From Oscillospiraceae bacterium (lineage in GTDB: Bacteria; Bacillota; Clostridia; Oscillospirales; Oscillospiraceae), in contig JAEFAK010000143.1 of NCBI GenBank assembly GCA_016287555.1, positions 1 through 5,119 of the forward strand: a stretch of DNA of 5,119 nt. Direction: 5' to 3'. This document shows positions 1 to 5,119 of this stretch, one piece after another; position 1 is the stretch's first letter; every line of letters starts with the position of its first letter. The position numbers were made by a program, and so were the translations under genes. A model generated the notes under the pieces. The model did not search any database, was not told the origin of the DNA, and saw only the letters and a program-made list of their open reading frames with translations.

Positions 1-1
1 C

Positions 2-1090
2 TACGTCAAGGGACGCGGCGAGAACGCGACCGTCTCCCGTTCCCCGAACTTCGATCCGCAGCAGCTCAAGCTCGAGATGGACGCGATGATCGAAGAGTGC
101 CCGAACATCACCATGATGCTCGACTGCTGGGGCACCAAGCCCGTCGTCGAGAACGACCAGATCAAGGGCGTTATCTTCGAGTCCAAGGCCGGCCGTCAGG
201 TCGTTTGGGCCAAGGTCGTCATCGACTGCACCGGCGACCTCGACATCGTCTCCCAGACCGGAGCCCCCTGGTTCGGCAAGGGCGGCATAATCTCCGAGGG
301 CCAGCGCGACAACCAGACCGCTCTTGTCTGGCGCGTCACCGACGTCGACTACGAAGCCTACATGAAGTGGGCCGATGAGAACCCCGACCTCGTCAACGCC
401 TTCAACCAGGAGCTCTTCAAAGTCGCCGGCTACAGGACCCTGTTCTTCCCGTGCGCCAACTTCAAGACCGTCTGGTTCAACAACTGGCTCAACGGCATGA
501 ACTGCACCGACCTCGATGACATCCGCAACACCCAGCTCATCGTCCGCGACTCCATCCGCCGCGTCCTTGCCTTCTGCAAGAGGAACCTTCCGTTCGCGTT
601 CAAGGACGCCTACCTCATGGACATCGCTCCGCAGCTCGGCACCCGCTGCTCCCGCAGGCTGAACGGCGAACTCGTCATGACGAAGGCCAACTTCGTCGAG
701 AACCCGGTCTACGACGACGTCGTCGCCTGGTCCTCCACCGGCTACTGCGACGCCCCGATCGAGATCCCGTATCGCGCTCTGCTCGCCCAGAAGATCGACA
801 ACCTGCTCGCCGCCGGCCGTCACATCTCTGCTGACCCGCTCGCCATCGGCGCCGTTCAGCTCATCCCGCAGTGCGTCCAGACCGGTCAGGCCACCGGCGT
901 CGCCGCGGCCGTTGCCGTCAAGGACGGCGTCACCGCGCACAACGTCGACATCAAGAAGGTCCAGTACATCCTCTCCCACGAGCAGGATTGCGTCCTTCCG
1001 CGTCAGGACAACACCGATCCCGAGCTCGTCAAGGAACTCGAGGACAACAACTACGGCCGCAACGGCCAGCTTCCTCCCTGGCTCCAGTAA
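2..1090 (+). CDS. FAD-dependent oxidoreductase, C-terminal part (5' end outside window)
   Basis: The frame is open from base 2 to the TAA at 1088-1090, giving 362 residues. The ATG at 77 is internal: the 25 codons before it read as normal family sequence, and the N-terminal dinucleotide-binding GxGxxG motif must lie upstream. Visible family marks are VVIDCTGD (215-238), which matches the second FAD-contact motif (usually VIDATGD); a GxRxxR-like stretch, LGTRCSRRLNGE (about 638-673); and the C-terminal FAD-binding block IPYRALL...NLLAAGRHIS...QTGQATGVAAA (about 764-916). These fit the FAD_oxidored family (Pfam PF12831), soluble flavoenzymes that mostly have unassigned substrates. Ten or so cysteines are scattered without a CxxC pair, so no iron-sulfur site is indicated. 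Codons are extremely biased to C or G endings (AAG, GTC, ATC, CTC), which suggests high expression. The gene ends at a strong terminator, so it is the last gene of its transcript. The family call is confident; the substrate is unknown. Confidence 0.88.
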   Translation, partial: YVKGRGENATVSRSPNFDPQQLKLEMDAMIEECPNITMMLDCWGTKPVVENDQIKGVIFESKAGRQVVWAKVVIDCTGDLDIVSQTGAPWFGKGGIISEGQRDNQTALVWRVTDVDYEAYMKWADENPDLVNAFNQELFKVAGYRTLFFPCANFKTVWFNNWLNGMNCTDLDDIRNTQLIVRDSIRRVLAFCKRNLPFAFKDAYLMDIAPQLGTRCSRRLNGELVMTKANFVENPVYDDVVAWSSTGYCDAPIEIPYRALLAQKIDNLLAAGRHISADPLAIGAVQLIPQCVQTGQATGVAAAVAVKDGVTAHNVDIKKVQYILSHEQDCVLPRQDNTDPELVKELEDNNYGRNGQLPPWLQ

Positions 1091-1112
1091 TCAGCCCGGA
1101 AGAAAACTTGAC

Positions 1113-1148
1113 AAAAGGGGTATGCGGATCATCCGCATACCCCTTTTT
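1113..1148 (+). terminator. Intrinsic terminator, probably bidirectional
   Basis: A perfect 15-bp inverted repeat (arms 1113-1127 and 1133-1147, loop ATCAT) with a GC-rich core ends in TTTTT at 1144-1148. It begins 22 bases after the oxidoreductase stop codon. The left arm starts with AAAA, so the minus-strand transcript of the convergent CPBP gene (stop at 1172) meets the same hairpin followed by TTTT and another T-rich stretch a few bases on. It can therefore plausibly terminate both converging genes, with the plus-strand direction better supported. Confidence 0.93.
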
Positions 1149-1171
1149 CTATCTTTTGAAAGGCCATCACA

Positions 1172-2038
1172 TCATTCGGCAGCGGACAAGCCTGCTTCGG
1201 CTATGCCTGCTGAAATGCCGGAGCCTCCGTTCGTCTTTTTCTCTTTTCTGCATTCGAACACAACTAAGGCGATCGACGCGGCGAACACAACGGCGAAATA
1301 GATCGTCATTCCCGTTTCCTTGGGATAGCTGTCAAACAGCTTGTTCCAGTCGAAGATCGCGCCGATGGAATTGATGAAGGAGTGATACGCCGCGCAGGCC
1401 AGAACACTCTTCGTGCTTTTGTAAATCGCTGCGGCCGCAAAAGCCCAGACGAATATGTTTATCGCAAATCCGATCAGGCTGTCGCCGTAGTGATTTGAGG
1501 AAGGCTGAAGCCATATAGGCAGATGCCATACGAACCAGATGACGGCGACCAAGCTCGTCGCGGCGGGATAGGAGAACCTTTTTTCGAGCTGCGGCTGCAG
1601 GAAGCCGCGCCATCCGGTCTCTTCGGCAAATCCTACGAACGGGAGCATTACGATAAAGCCCACCGGCATCATGTACCACGGCGATCCGTTCGGCTGCCCG
1701 TATATAAGCGCGAAAACCAGTGCGCAAAGGCAGAAAAAGGCCGTTATAAGTATCGTCTTGAGCGGTTTCGGCGTGCGAACGGACCGGATGATAAACTCTT
1801 TTACGCTGATCTTCTCTTCTTTTCTGAGAACGACGAAGAGTGCTATGACCGGAGCAGGAGTGGAAAAAAGAACTCCGACGGCCGCGTACAGAGCGTAAGG
1901 GAAAGTCAATACGCCCGTTTTCGCGTACTCGACCGAATAAGGCTCCAAAAGGAGCAGGATGATCTCAACAAGCAGACTGATAAACAGCAGCGTGCCGAGA
2001 AATGCGCCGACCGGCGCTTTTTTATCGCTTTTCCACAT
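1172..2038 (-). CDS. CPBP family intramembrane glutamic endopeptidase (CAAX protease-like)
   Basis: This 288-residue membrane protein has hydrophobic segments at about residues 10-32, 43-71, 93-114, 121-137, 159-179, 184-207 and 245-262. The three CPBP (Abi) family motifs are present in order. EETGWRG (E139, E140, R144) is the EExxxR motif. WFVWH (168-172) is the FxxxH motif with Trp in place of Phe and H172 kept. HSFIN (219-223) is the HxxxN-type motif. All expected catalytic residues are intact, so an active membrane protease is likely. Bacterial members include bacteriocin self-immunity proteins and proteases acting on membrane substrates; no bacteriocin gene lies beside it here, so the substrate is unknown. 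The ATG is supported by AAAGGA at 2048-2053, nine bases upstream. Lysine codons are often AAA and GC content is visibly lower than in the flanking genes, which may indicate transfer. The C-terminal tail after residue 263 is charged, then Gly/Ala/Ser-rich and soluble. It appears to be transcribed alone. Confidence 0.92.
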   Translation of the reverse strand: MWKSDKKAPVGAFLGTLLFISLLVEIILLLLEPYSVEYAKTGVLTFPYALYAAVGVLFSTPAPVIALFVVLRKEEKISVKEFIIRSVRTPKPLKTILITAFFCLCALVFALIYGQPNGSPWYMMPVGFIVMLPFVGFAEETGWRGFLQPQLEKRFSYPAATSLVAVIWFVWHLPIWLQPSSNHYGDSLIGFAINIFVWAFAAAAIYKSTKSVLACAAYHSFINSIGAIFDWNKLFDSYPKETGMTIYFAVVFAASIALVVFECRKEKKTNGGSGISAGIAEAGLSAAE

Positions 2039-2063
2039 ATTCGATCATCCTTTCATTTTGCCG

Positions 2064-2132
2064 TATCGCGGCTGTCTCGCGCGATAATGCACTTACGCTT
2101 CGCGTGCTCTCAAATACGAAAACCCGCGGTTT
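2064..2132 (-). promoter_or_regulatory. Structured 5' leader of the CPBP gene (three small hairpins)
   Basis: Between the candidate promoter and the CPBP start there are about 125 bases without a gene. They hold three short perfect inverted repeats: 2064-2070 with 2080-2086 (TATCGCG/CGCGATA, loop 9); 2095-2098 with 2102-2105 (ACGC/GCGT, loop 3; alternatively 2089-2092 with 2104-2107); and 2120-2124 with 2128-2132 (AAACC/GGTTT, loop 3). The first ends ten bases before the Shine-Dalgarno sequence in mRNA order. No T-tract follows any of them, so they are not terminators, and I recognise no known riboswitch class. A regulatory role is only inferred. Confidence 0.3.
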
Positions 2133-2166
2133 CCAGTCGATAGCATTATACCTCGCTTTGCGTAGT

Positions 2167-2197
2167 ATAATATGACATATAGCATTGCTGTTGTCAA
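2167..2197 (-). promoter_or_regulatory. Candidate sigma-A promoter for the CPBP gene
   Basis: On the minus strand a perfect -35 hexamer TTGACA lies at 2192-2197 in an AT-rich stretch. Two -10 registers are possible: CATATT at 2169-2174 with a 17-base spacer and an extended-10 TGT just before it, or TATTAT at 2167-2172 with a 19-base spacer. Transcription would start roughly at 2160, leaving a leader of about 120 bases. A separate TATAAT at 2145-2150 has no good -35 at proper spacing. Confidence 0.5.
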
Positions 2198-2211
2198 TAG
2201 TTTTTTGACAA
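2191..2211. repeat. 7-bp inverted repeat overlapping the -35 element (possible operator)
   Basis: TTGTCAA (2191-2197) and TTGACAA (2205-2211) are exact reverse complements separated by seven bases (TAGTTTT). The left arm contains the minus-strand TTGACA used as the candidate -35. The geometry, two 7-bp half-sites with centres 14 bases apart, fits a dimeric repressor site, but AT-rich intergenic DNA produces such repeats by chance and no regulator gene is adjacent. Confidence 0.3.
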
Positions 2212-2233
2212 AAAAGTTGATCTGCGCCATTTG

Positions 2234-2284
2234 GTGAAAAAAGAAAAGACCGCCGGCTTCTGCATATCGCAAAAGACGGCGGTC
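2234..2284 (-). terminator. Intrinsic terminator of the GSIII/dCMP deaminase cluster
   Basis: In the minus-strand transcript an 8-bp perfect GC-rich stem (2277-2284 with 2248-2255, GACCGCCG/CGGCGGTC) is extended inward by a second helix (2269-2275 with 2257-2263, one mismatch) closing on a five-base loop. It is followed directly by a long U-rich run (complement of 2236-2247, TTTTCTTTTTTC). It lies about 18 bases past the deaminase stop codon. The plus-strand side lacks a T-tract, so it acts in one direction and insulates the CPBP promoter from upstream read-through. Confidence 0.93.
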
Positions 2285-2301
2285 GGTTTATTATTCTGCG
2301 C

Positions 2302-2769
2302 TTACAGCGAATCGTCGTTTTCGATCCACTCGGAGACGGGAGTCACGGTGTATGTGTCCTCGCCCGTCTTGCAGACTACCTTTTCGATGCCGGCGTTAAT
2401 TATCATGCGGCGGCACATGGAGCAGGGCGTCGTGGTATCGAGCAGTTCGCCGGTATTGGCGTCGCGCCCGGCGAGATATACCGTCCCTCCGAGCATGGCG
2501 GAACGCTGCGCGGAGATTATGGCGTTCGCCTCGGCGTGGACGCTGCGGCAGAGCTCGTAGCGCTGGCCGCTGGGGATCTTGAGCTCTTCGCGGGTGCAGC
2601 GGCCGAGCTCGGAGCAGTTTTTGCGTCCGCGCGGAGCGCCGTTGTAGCCCGTGGATACGATCTCGTCGTTCTTGACGATTATCGCGCCGTACTGCCTGCG
2701 AAGGCAGGTGCTGCGGCTCCTTACGGCGTCGGCTATGTCGAGATAGTAGTTTATCTTATCCTTGCGCAT
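2302..2769 (-). CDS. dCMP deaminase family protein (ComEB-type)
   Basis: This 155-residue cytosolic zinc enzyme is predicted to deaminate dCMP to dUMP, feeding thymidylate synthase. The deaminase signature is complete: HAE at 78-80 (H78 zinc ligand, E80 proton shuttle) in the context VHAEANAI, and PCSMC at 115-119 (C116 and C119 zinc ligands). Upstream, TCLRRQYGAIIV (21-32) and GYNGAPRG (41-48) are typical of dCMP deaminases rather than cytidine or tRNA adenosine deaminases. The Cys-rich insert before the HAE motif (C52, C58, C74) recalls the structural zinc region of phage T4-type dCMP deaminase; whether it binds zinc here is inference. The length is normal for the family. The start is supported by GGGGGAG (2775-2781), five bases from the ATG and lying in the 15-base gap after the glutamine synthetase stop, so the two genes are almost certainly cotranscribed. 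A strong terminator follows. Relatives are named comEB in Bacillus for their locus, not for a proven competence role. Confidence 0.93.
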   Translation of the reverse strand: MRKDKINYYLDIADAVRSRSTCLRRQYGAIIVKNDEIVSTGYNGAPRGRKNCSELGRCTREELKIPSGQRYELCRSVHAEANAIISAQRSAMLGGTVYLAGRDANTGELLDTTTPCSMCRRMIINAGIEKVVCKTGEDTYTVTPVSEWIENDDSL

Positions 2770-2784
2770 ATCTTCTCCCCCGTC

Positions 2785-4866
2785 CTATATGTCGAAAAGC
2801 AGCCTGCCGTAGGTCGGGTAGGGCCAGTAGGTCTTCCCCGTCAGCGTCTCGAGCGCGTCGGCCGCCTCGCGCAGTTCATCCATGCAGGGCAGTATCTCGT
2901 CCTTGCAGAAAAGCGCGCGCTCGCGCGGGTCGCTCTTCTCGGGTATCTGCGGGGCGAGCTCCTCAAGGCGGGAAACGGCAGCCTCAGTTTTCTCCGCGAG
3001 CCCGGAAAGATCAGTCAGCAGCGTCTTTTCCGGCGCGGCCGGCAGGTCGATCTTGCTCTTTCTGACCGCAAGCTCGGAAAGGTCGCGCATGTATCTGAAC
3101 ACGCTCGGCATTATCTCGCGGCGCACCATCTCGATCATGGTCAGCGCCTCGATGTTCGTCTTCTTGCAGTATTCAGTAAGCTTTATGTAGCAGCGGGACT
3201 CTATCTCCTGCCTCGTGAAAACGCCATGGCGCTCGAAGAGCTCGACGTTTTTGTCCATGAGGTAGAGAGGCACGGCGTCGGCCGTCGTTCTGAGGTTCAC
3301 CAGGCCGCGCGTCTCTGCCTCCCTGAGCCAGTCGGCGGAATAGCTGTTTCCGTTGAAAATGATGCGCTTATGGCGCTTTATCGTATCGCGGATGAGGTCG
3401 TTGAGCGCGGACTCGAAGTTCTCCGCGCCGGAGAGCTCGTCGGCAAAGCAGCGGAGCGATTCGGCCACGGTCGTATTGAGGATGATGTTCGGGCCGGCGG
3501 TCGATACAGGCGCGCCCGGCATGCGGAACTCGAGCTTGTTGCCCGTGAAGGCAAGGGGCGAGGTGCGGTTGCGGTCGGTAGTGTCCTTCGGGAAGGTCGG
3601 CAGCACGTCGACGCCGATACGCATCGTCTCGGCCTTTTCGCTGTGGTAGGTGCGGCCCTCTTCGATGGCTTCGAGGATGGCAGTCAGCTCATCTCCGAGG
3701 AAGACGGAGATGACTGCAGGCGGAGCCTCATAGCCTCCGAGACGCTGGTCGTTGCCGGCCGTCGCGACGGAAAGCCTGTAAAGCTCCGGATACTCGTCGA
3801 CGGCCTTGATGACCGCGCAGAGGAAGATGAGAAACTGCGCGTTCTCCTCCGGCGAGGTGCCGGGCTCGAGCAGATTCAGTCCGCTGTCGGTCGCCATGGA
3901 CCAGTTGTTGTGCTTGCCGGAGCCGTTGACGCCTCGGAAGGGCTTTTCGTGAAGCAGGCAGACTAGCCCGTGACGCTCGGCGACGGAGCAGAGGAGCTCC
4001 ATCGTGAGCTGGTTGTGGTCCGTCGCGATGTTTGCGTCGGAATAGAGCAGCGCGAGCTCATGCTGAGCGGGCGCGGCCTCGTTGTGCTCCGTCTTGGCGG
4101 GTATGCCGAGCTCCCAGAGCTCGCGGTCGAGGTCCTTCATAAACTCGCGGATACGCGGCTTTATCGCCCCGTAGTAGTGGTCTCCGAGCTCCTGACCGCG
4201 CGGTGGCTTGGCCCCGAACAGCGTCCTGCCCGTGAAGACGAGGTCGCGGCGGCGGTCATAGTTCTTTTTATCCACGAGGAAGTATTCCTGTTCGGCGCCG
4301 ACGGTCGGCGTCACGCGGCGCGCGTCGTTGCCGAAAAGCTTCAGCACGCGCAGGGCCTGCGTATTGAGCGCGGCTATGGAGCGCATGAGAGGAGTCTTCT
4401 TATCCAGCGTCACGCCGCTGTAGGAATAGAAGGCGCACGGTATATAGAGCGTCTCGTCCTTGACGAAGGCACGGGAGGTCGGGTCCCAGGCCGTATAGCC
4501 TCTGGCCTCGAAGGTCGCGCGCAGGCCGCCCGACGGGAAGCTCGACGCGTCGGACTCGCCCTTGACGAGTTCCTTGCCCGAAAACTCCATGATGGCCGTC
4601 CCGTCGCGGCGGATGGAAATGAAGCTGTCGTGCTTTTCAGCCGTCACGTTCGTCATCGGCTGGAACCAGTGGGTGAAATGAGTGGCCCCGAGCTCGACGG
4701 CCCAGTCCTTCATCGCGCCGGCGATGACGTCCGCGTCCGCGCGGGGAATGGGCGTCCCCAGTTCGACGGCGGATCGGATCGACTCATAGACCTCGGCCGG
4801 CAGACGCTCGCGCATAACTGCGTCGTTGAAAACCTTGCAGCCGAAGGTTTCGGACAGATCGTTCAT
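2785..4866 (-). CDS. glnN: Glutamine synthetase type III
   Basis: This 693-residue protein has the usual length of GSIII, far above the roughly 440-470 residues of types I and II. It makes glutamine from glutamate, ammonium and ATP in the cytosol; family members form large double-ring dodecamers. The N-terminal GSIII-specific region is present (FGCKVFND near residue 8, AMKDWAVELGATHFTHWFQP at 51-70, TAEKHDSF at 75-82). The catalytic domain shows VGAEQEYFLVD (189-199, metal-binding E192 and E194), TEHNEAAPAQHE (259-270, E263 and E270), the loop ending in NGSGKHNNWSM (314-324, H319), GNDQRLGGYEAPP (371-383, R375), and DRNRTSPLAFTGNKLEFRMPG (431-451; R433, R435, E446 and R448). The C-terminal helical region (about 560-680) ends in the typical YWPYPTYGRLLF. 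The start is set by GGAGG at 4877-4881, ten bases upstream. It lies 60 bases after the RNase J stop and 15 bases before the deaminase start. No frameshift is seen. Regulation is unknown; see the hairpin at 4884-4907. Confidence 0.97.
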   Translation of the reverse strand: MNDLSETFGCKVFNDAVMRERLPAEVYESIRSAVELGTPIPRADADVIAGAMKDWAVELGATHFTHWFQPMTNVTAEKHDSFISIRRDGTAIMEFSGKELVKGESDASSFPSGGLRATFEARGYTAWDPTSRAFVKDETLYIPCAFYSYSGVTLDKKTPLMRSIAALNTQALRVLKLFGNDARRVTPTVGAEQEYFLVDKKNYDRRRDLVFTGRTLFGAKPPRGQELGDHYYGAIKPRIREFMKDLDRELWELGIPAKTEHNEAAPAQHELALLYSDANIATDHNQLTMELLCSVAERHGLVCLLHEKPFRGVNGSGKHNNWSMATDSGLNLLEPGTSPEENAQFLIFLCAVIKAVDEYPELYRLSVATAGNDQRLGGYEAPPAVISVFLGDELTAILEAIEEGRTYHSEKAETMRIGVDVLPTFPKDTTDRNRTSPLAFTGNKLEFRMPGAPVSTAGPNIILNTTVAESLRCFADELSGAENFESALNDLIRDTIKRHKRIIFNGNSYSADWLREAETRGLVNLRTTADAVPLYLMDKNVELFERHGVFTRQEIESRCYIKLTEYCKKTNIEALTMIEMVRREIMPSVFRYMRDLSELAVRKSKIDLPAAPEKTLLTDLSGLAEKTEAAVSRLEELAPQIPEKSDPRERALFCKDEILPCMDELREAADALETLTGKTYWPYPTYGRLLFDI

Positions 4867-4876
4867 TTTTATCTAA

Positions 4877-4907
4877 CCTCCATGGCGTCGGAGCGCGCTC
4901 CCCCGCC
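4877..4907 (-). promoter_or_regulatory. Hairpin abutting the GSIII Shine-Dalgarno sequence
   Basis: The RNase J-GSIII gap holds a perfect palindrome GGAGCGCGCTCC (4890-4901). Flanking GGCG/CGCC arms (4904-4907 with 4884-4887) extend the stem across a 2x2 internal loop. In the mRNA the structure ends two bases before the GSIII SD, GGAGG (4877-4881). No U-tract follows, so it is not a normal terminator. The SD's GGAG could instead pair with the CTCC of the palindrome's 3' arm across an eight-base loop, which would hide the SD; the two structures exclude each other. The hairpin is seen directly; a switch or mRNA-processing role is inference. Confidence 0.4.
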
Positions 4908-4926
4908 GCTTTTCTCTCTGTTTCCG

Positions 4927-5119
4927 TCAGATCTCCATGATGACGGGAAGTATCATCGGGCTGCGCTTCGTCTTCTTGCTGACATAGGACGAGAGCGCTG
5001 TCTTTATGGACGTCTTAATAGTCGCCCAGTCTGTGATGTCGTTTATCTCGCAGGCTTCCAGCGTCTCGACGACGATGGATTTCATGTCGTTTATAAGCTC
5101 CTCGGACTCCTTGACGTAG
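4927..5119 (-). CDS. Ribonuclease J, C-terminal 63 residues (5' end outside window)
   Basis: Reading the minus strand from the right edge gives 63 codons ending at the TGA at 4927-4929. The peptide begins YVKESEELINDM, continues through ITDWATIKTSIKTALSSYV and ends TKRSPMILPVIMEI. This is the C-terminal domain of RNase J, whose proteins characteristically end in a TKR.PMILPV(I/V)ME motif. RNase J is a metallo-beta-lactamase-fold 5'-3' exonuclease and endonuclease central to RNA maturation and decay in Firmicutes. The catalytic beta-lactamase and beta-CASP domains lie outside the window, so activity cannot be judged and J1 and J2 cannot be told apart. It is upstream of and co-directional with glutamine synthetase III, with no terminator between them. 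Confidence 0.93.
   Translation of the reverse strand, partial: YVKESEELINDMKSIVVETLEACEINDITDWATIKTSIKTALSSYVSKKTKRSPMILPVIMEI

Noticed and set aside
77..79. ATG at 77 as the start of the oxidoreductase
   Set aside because: The same frame is open to the window edge with family-like residues, and the FAD-binding N-terminus is missing, so this Met is internal.
871..1374. Plus-strand frames (also 912-1301) running from the oxidoreductase through the terminator
   Set aside because: They overlap the real reading frame out of phase, cross an intrinsic terminator, and give Arg/Ser-rich translations without homology signals.
1523..2143. A 206-codon plus-strand frame antisense to the CPBP gene and its leader
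   Set aside because: The translation is Arg/Lys/Asp-rich and looks like noise, while the opposite strand carries all three CPBP motifs and a good SD.
2145..2150. Minus-strand TATAAT as the main CPBP promoter
   Set aside because: The sequence 17 bases upstream does not resemble a -35 and there is no extended-10 TG; the TTGACA-containing candidate is better.
2205..2210. Plus-strand TTGACA as a rightward promoter
   Set aside because: No acceptable -10 lies 16-19 bases downstream, and the region it would transcribe is antisense to the deaminase.
2536..3966. A 476-codon open frame on the plus strand opposite glutamine synthetase III and the deaminase
   Set aside because: It is antisense to two clearly recognisable enzymes, its translation is rich in Arg, Ala, Val and Gly with no recognisable motif, and such long antisense frames arise from GC-rich codon bias.
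4890..4901. Palindrome between RNase J and GSIII as an intrinsic terminator
   Set aside because: No T-rich run follows in the minus-strand transcript; the next bases are the GSIII Shine-Dalgarno sequence.

Overview
The window looks like a piece of a GC-rich genome of the class Clostridia, probably an anaerobic gut-type lineage. This is inferred from three things: a type III glutamine synthetase next to an RNase J, a ComEB-type dCMP deaminase and a CPBP membrane protease; purine-rich Shine-Dalgarno sequences of the GGAGG type; and a strong preference for G- or C-ending codons. No lineage-specific marker is present, so the assignment below class level is open.

Layout. Positions 2-1090 (+) hold the C-terminal 362 residues of an FAD-dependent oxidoreductase whose N-terminus lies left of the window. 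A strong intrinsic terminator (1113-1148) follows, and its shape could serve both strands. Positions 1172-2038 (-) encode a CPBP/CAAX-type membrane protease that converges on the oxidoreductase. It has its own leader and a candidate promoter (about 2167-2197) flanked by a small inverted repeat. Positions 2234-2284 hold a minus-strand terminator that closes a co-directional cluster read right to left. The cluster is the end of RNase J (4927-5119), glutamine synthetase III (2785-4866) and dCMP deaminase (2302-2769). The gaps in the cluster are 60 and 15 bases, with no T-tract terminator or convincing promoter between the genes, so read-through transcription is likely.

How the genes work together. 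RNase J processes and degrades RNA, GSIII assimilates ammonium into glutamine, and dCMP deaminase supplies dUMP for thymidylate synthesis. They share no pathway; the link is general housekeeping and nitrogen/nucleotide supply. The CPBP gene stands apart in base composition (about 48% GC in a sampled 60-base line, against about 65-67% in lines sampled from its neighbours) and is the likeliest accessory gene.

I see no mobile element, CRISPR array, tRNA or rRNA, and no evidence of an undescribed multi-gene system. The most interesting non-coding signals are a hairpin next to the GSIII Shine-Dalgarno sequence that could compete with an SD-sequestering alternative, and the structured leader with operator-like repeat ahead of the CPBP gene.
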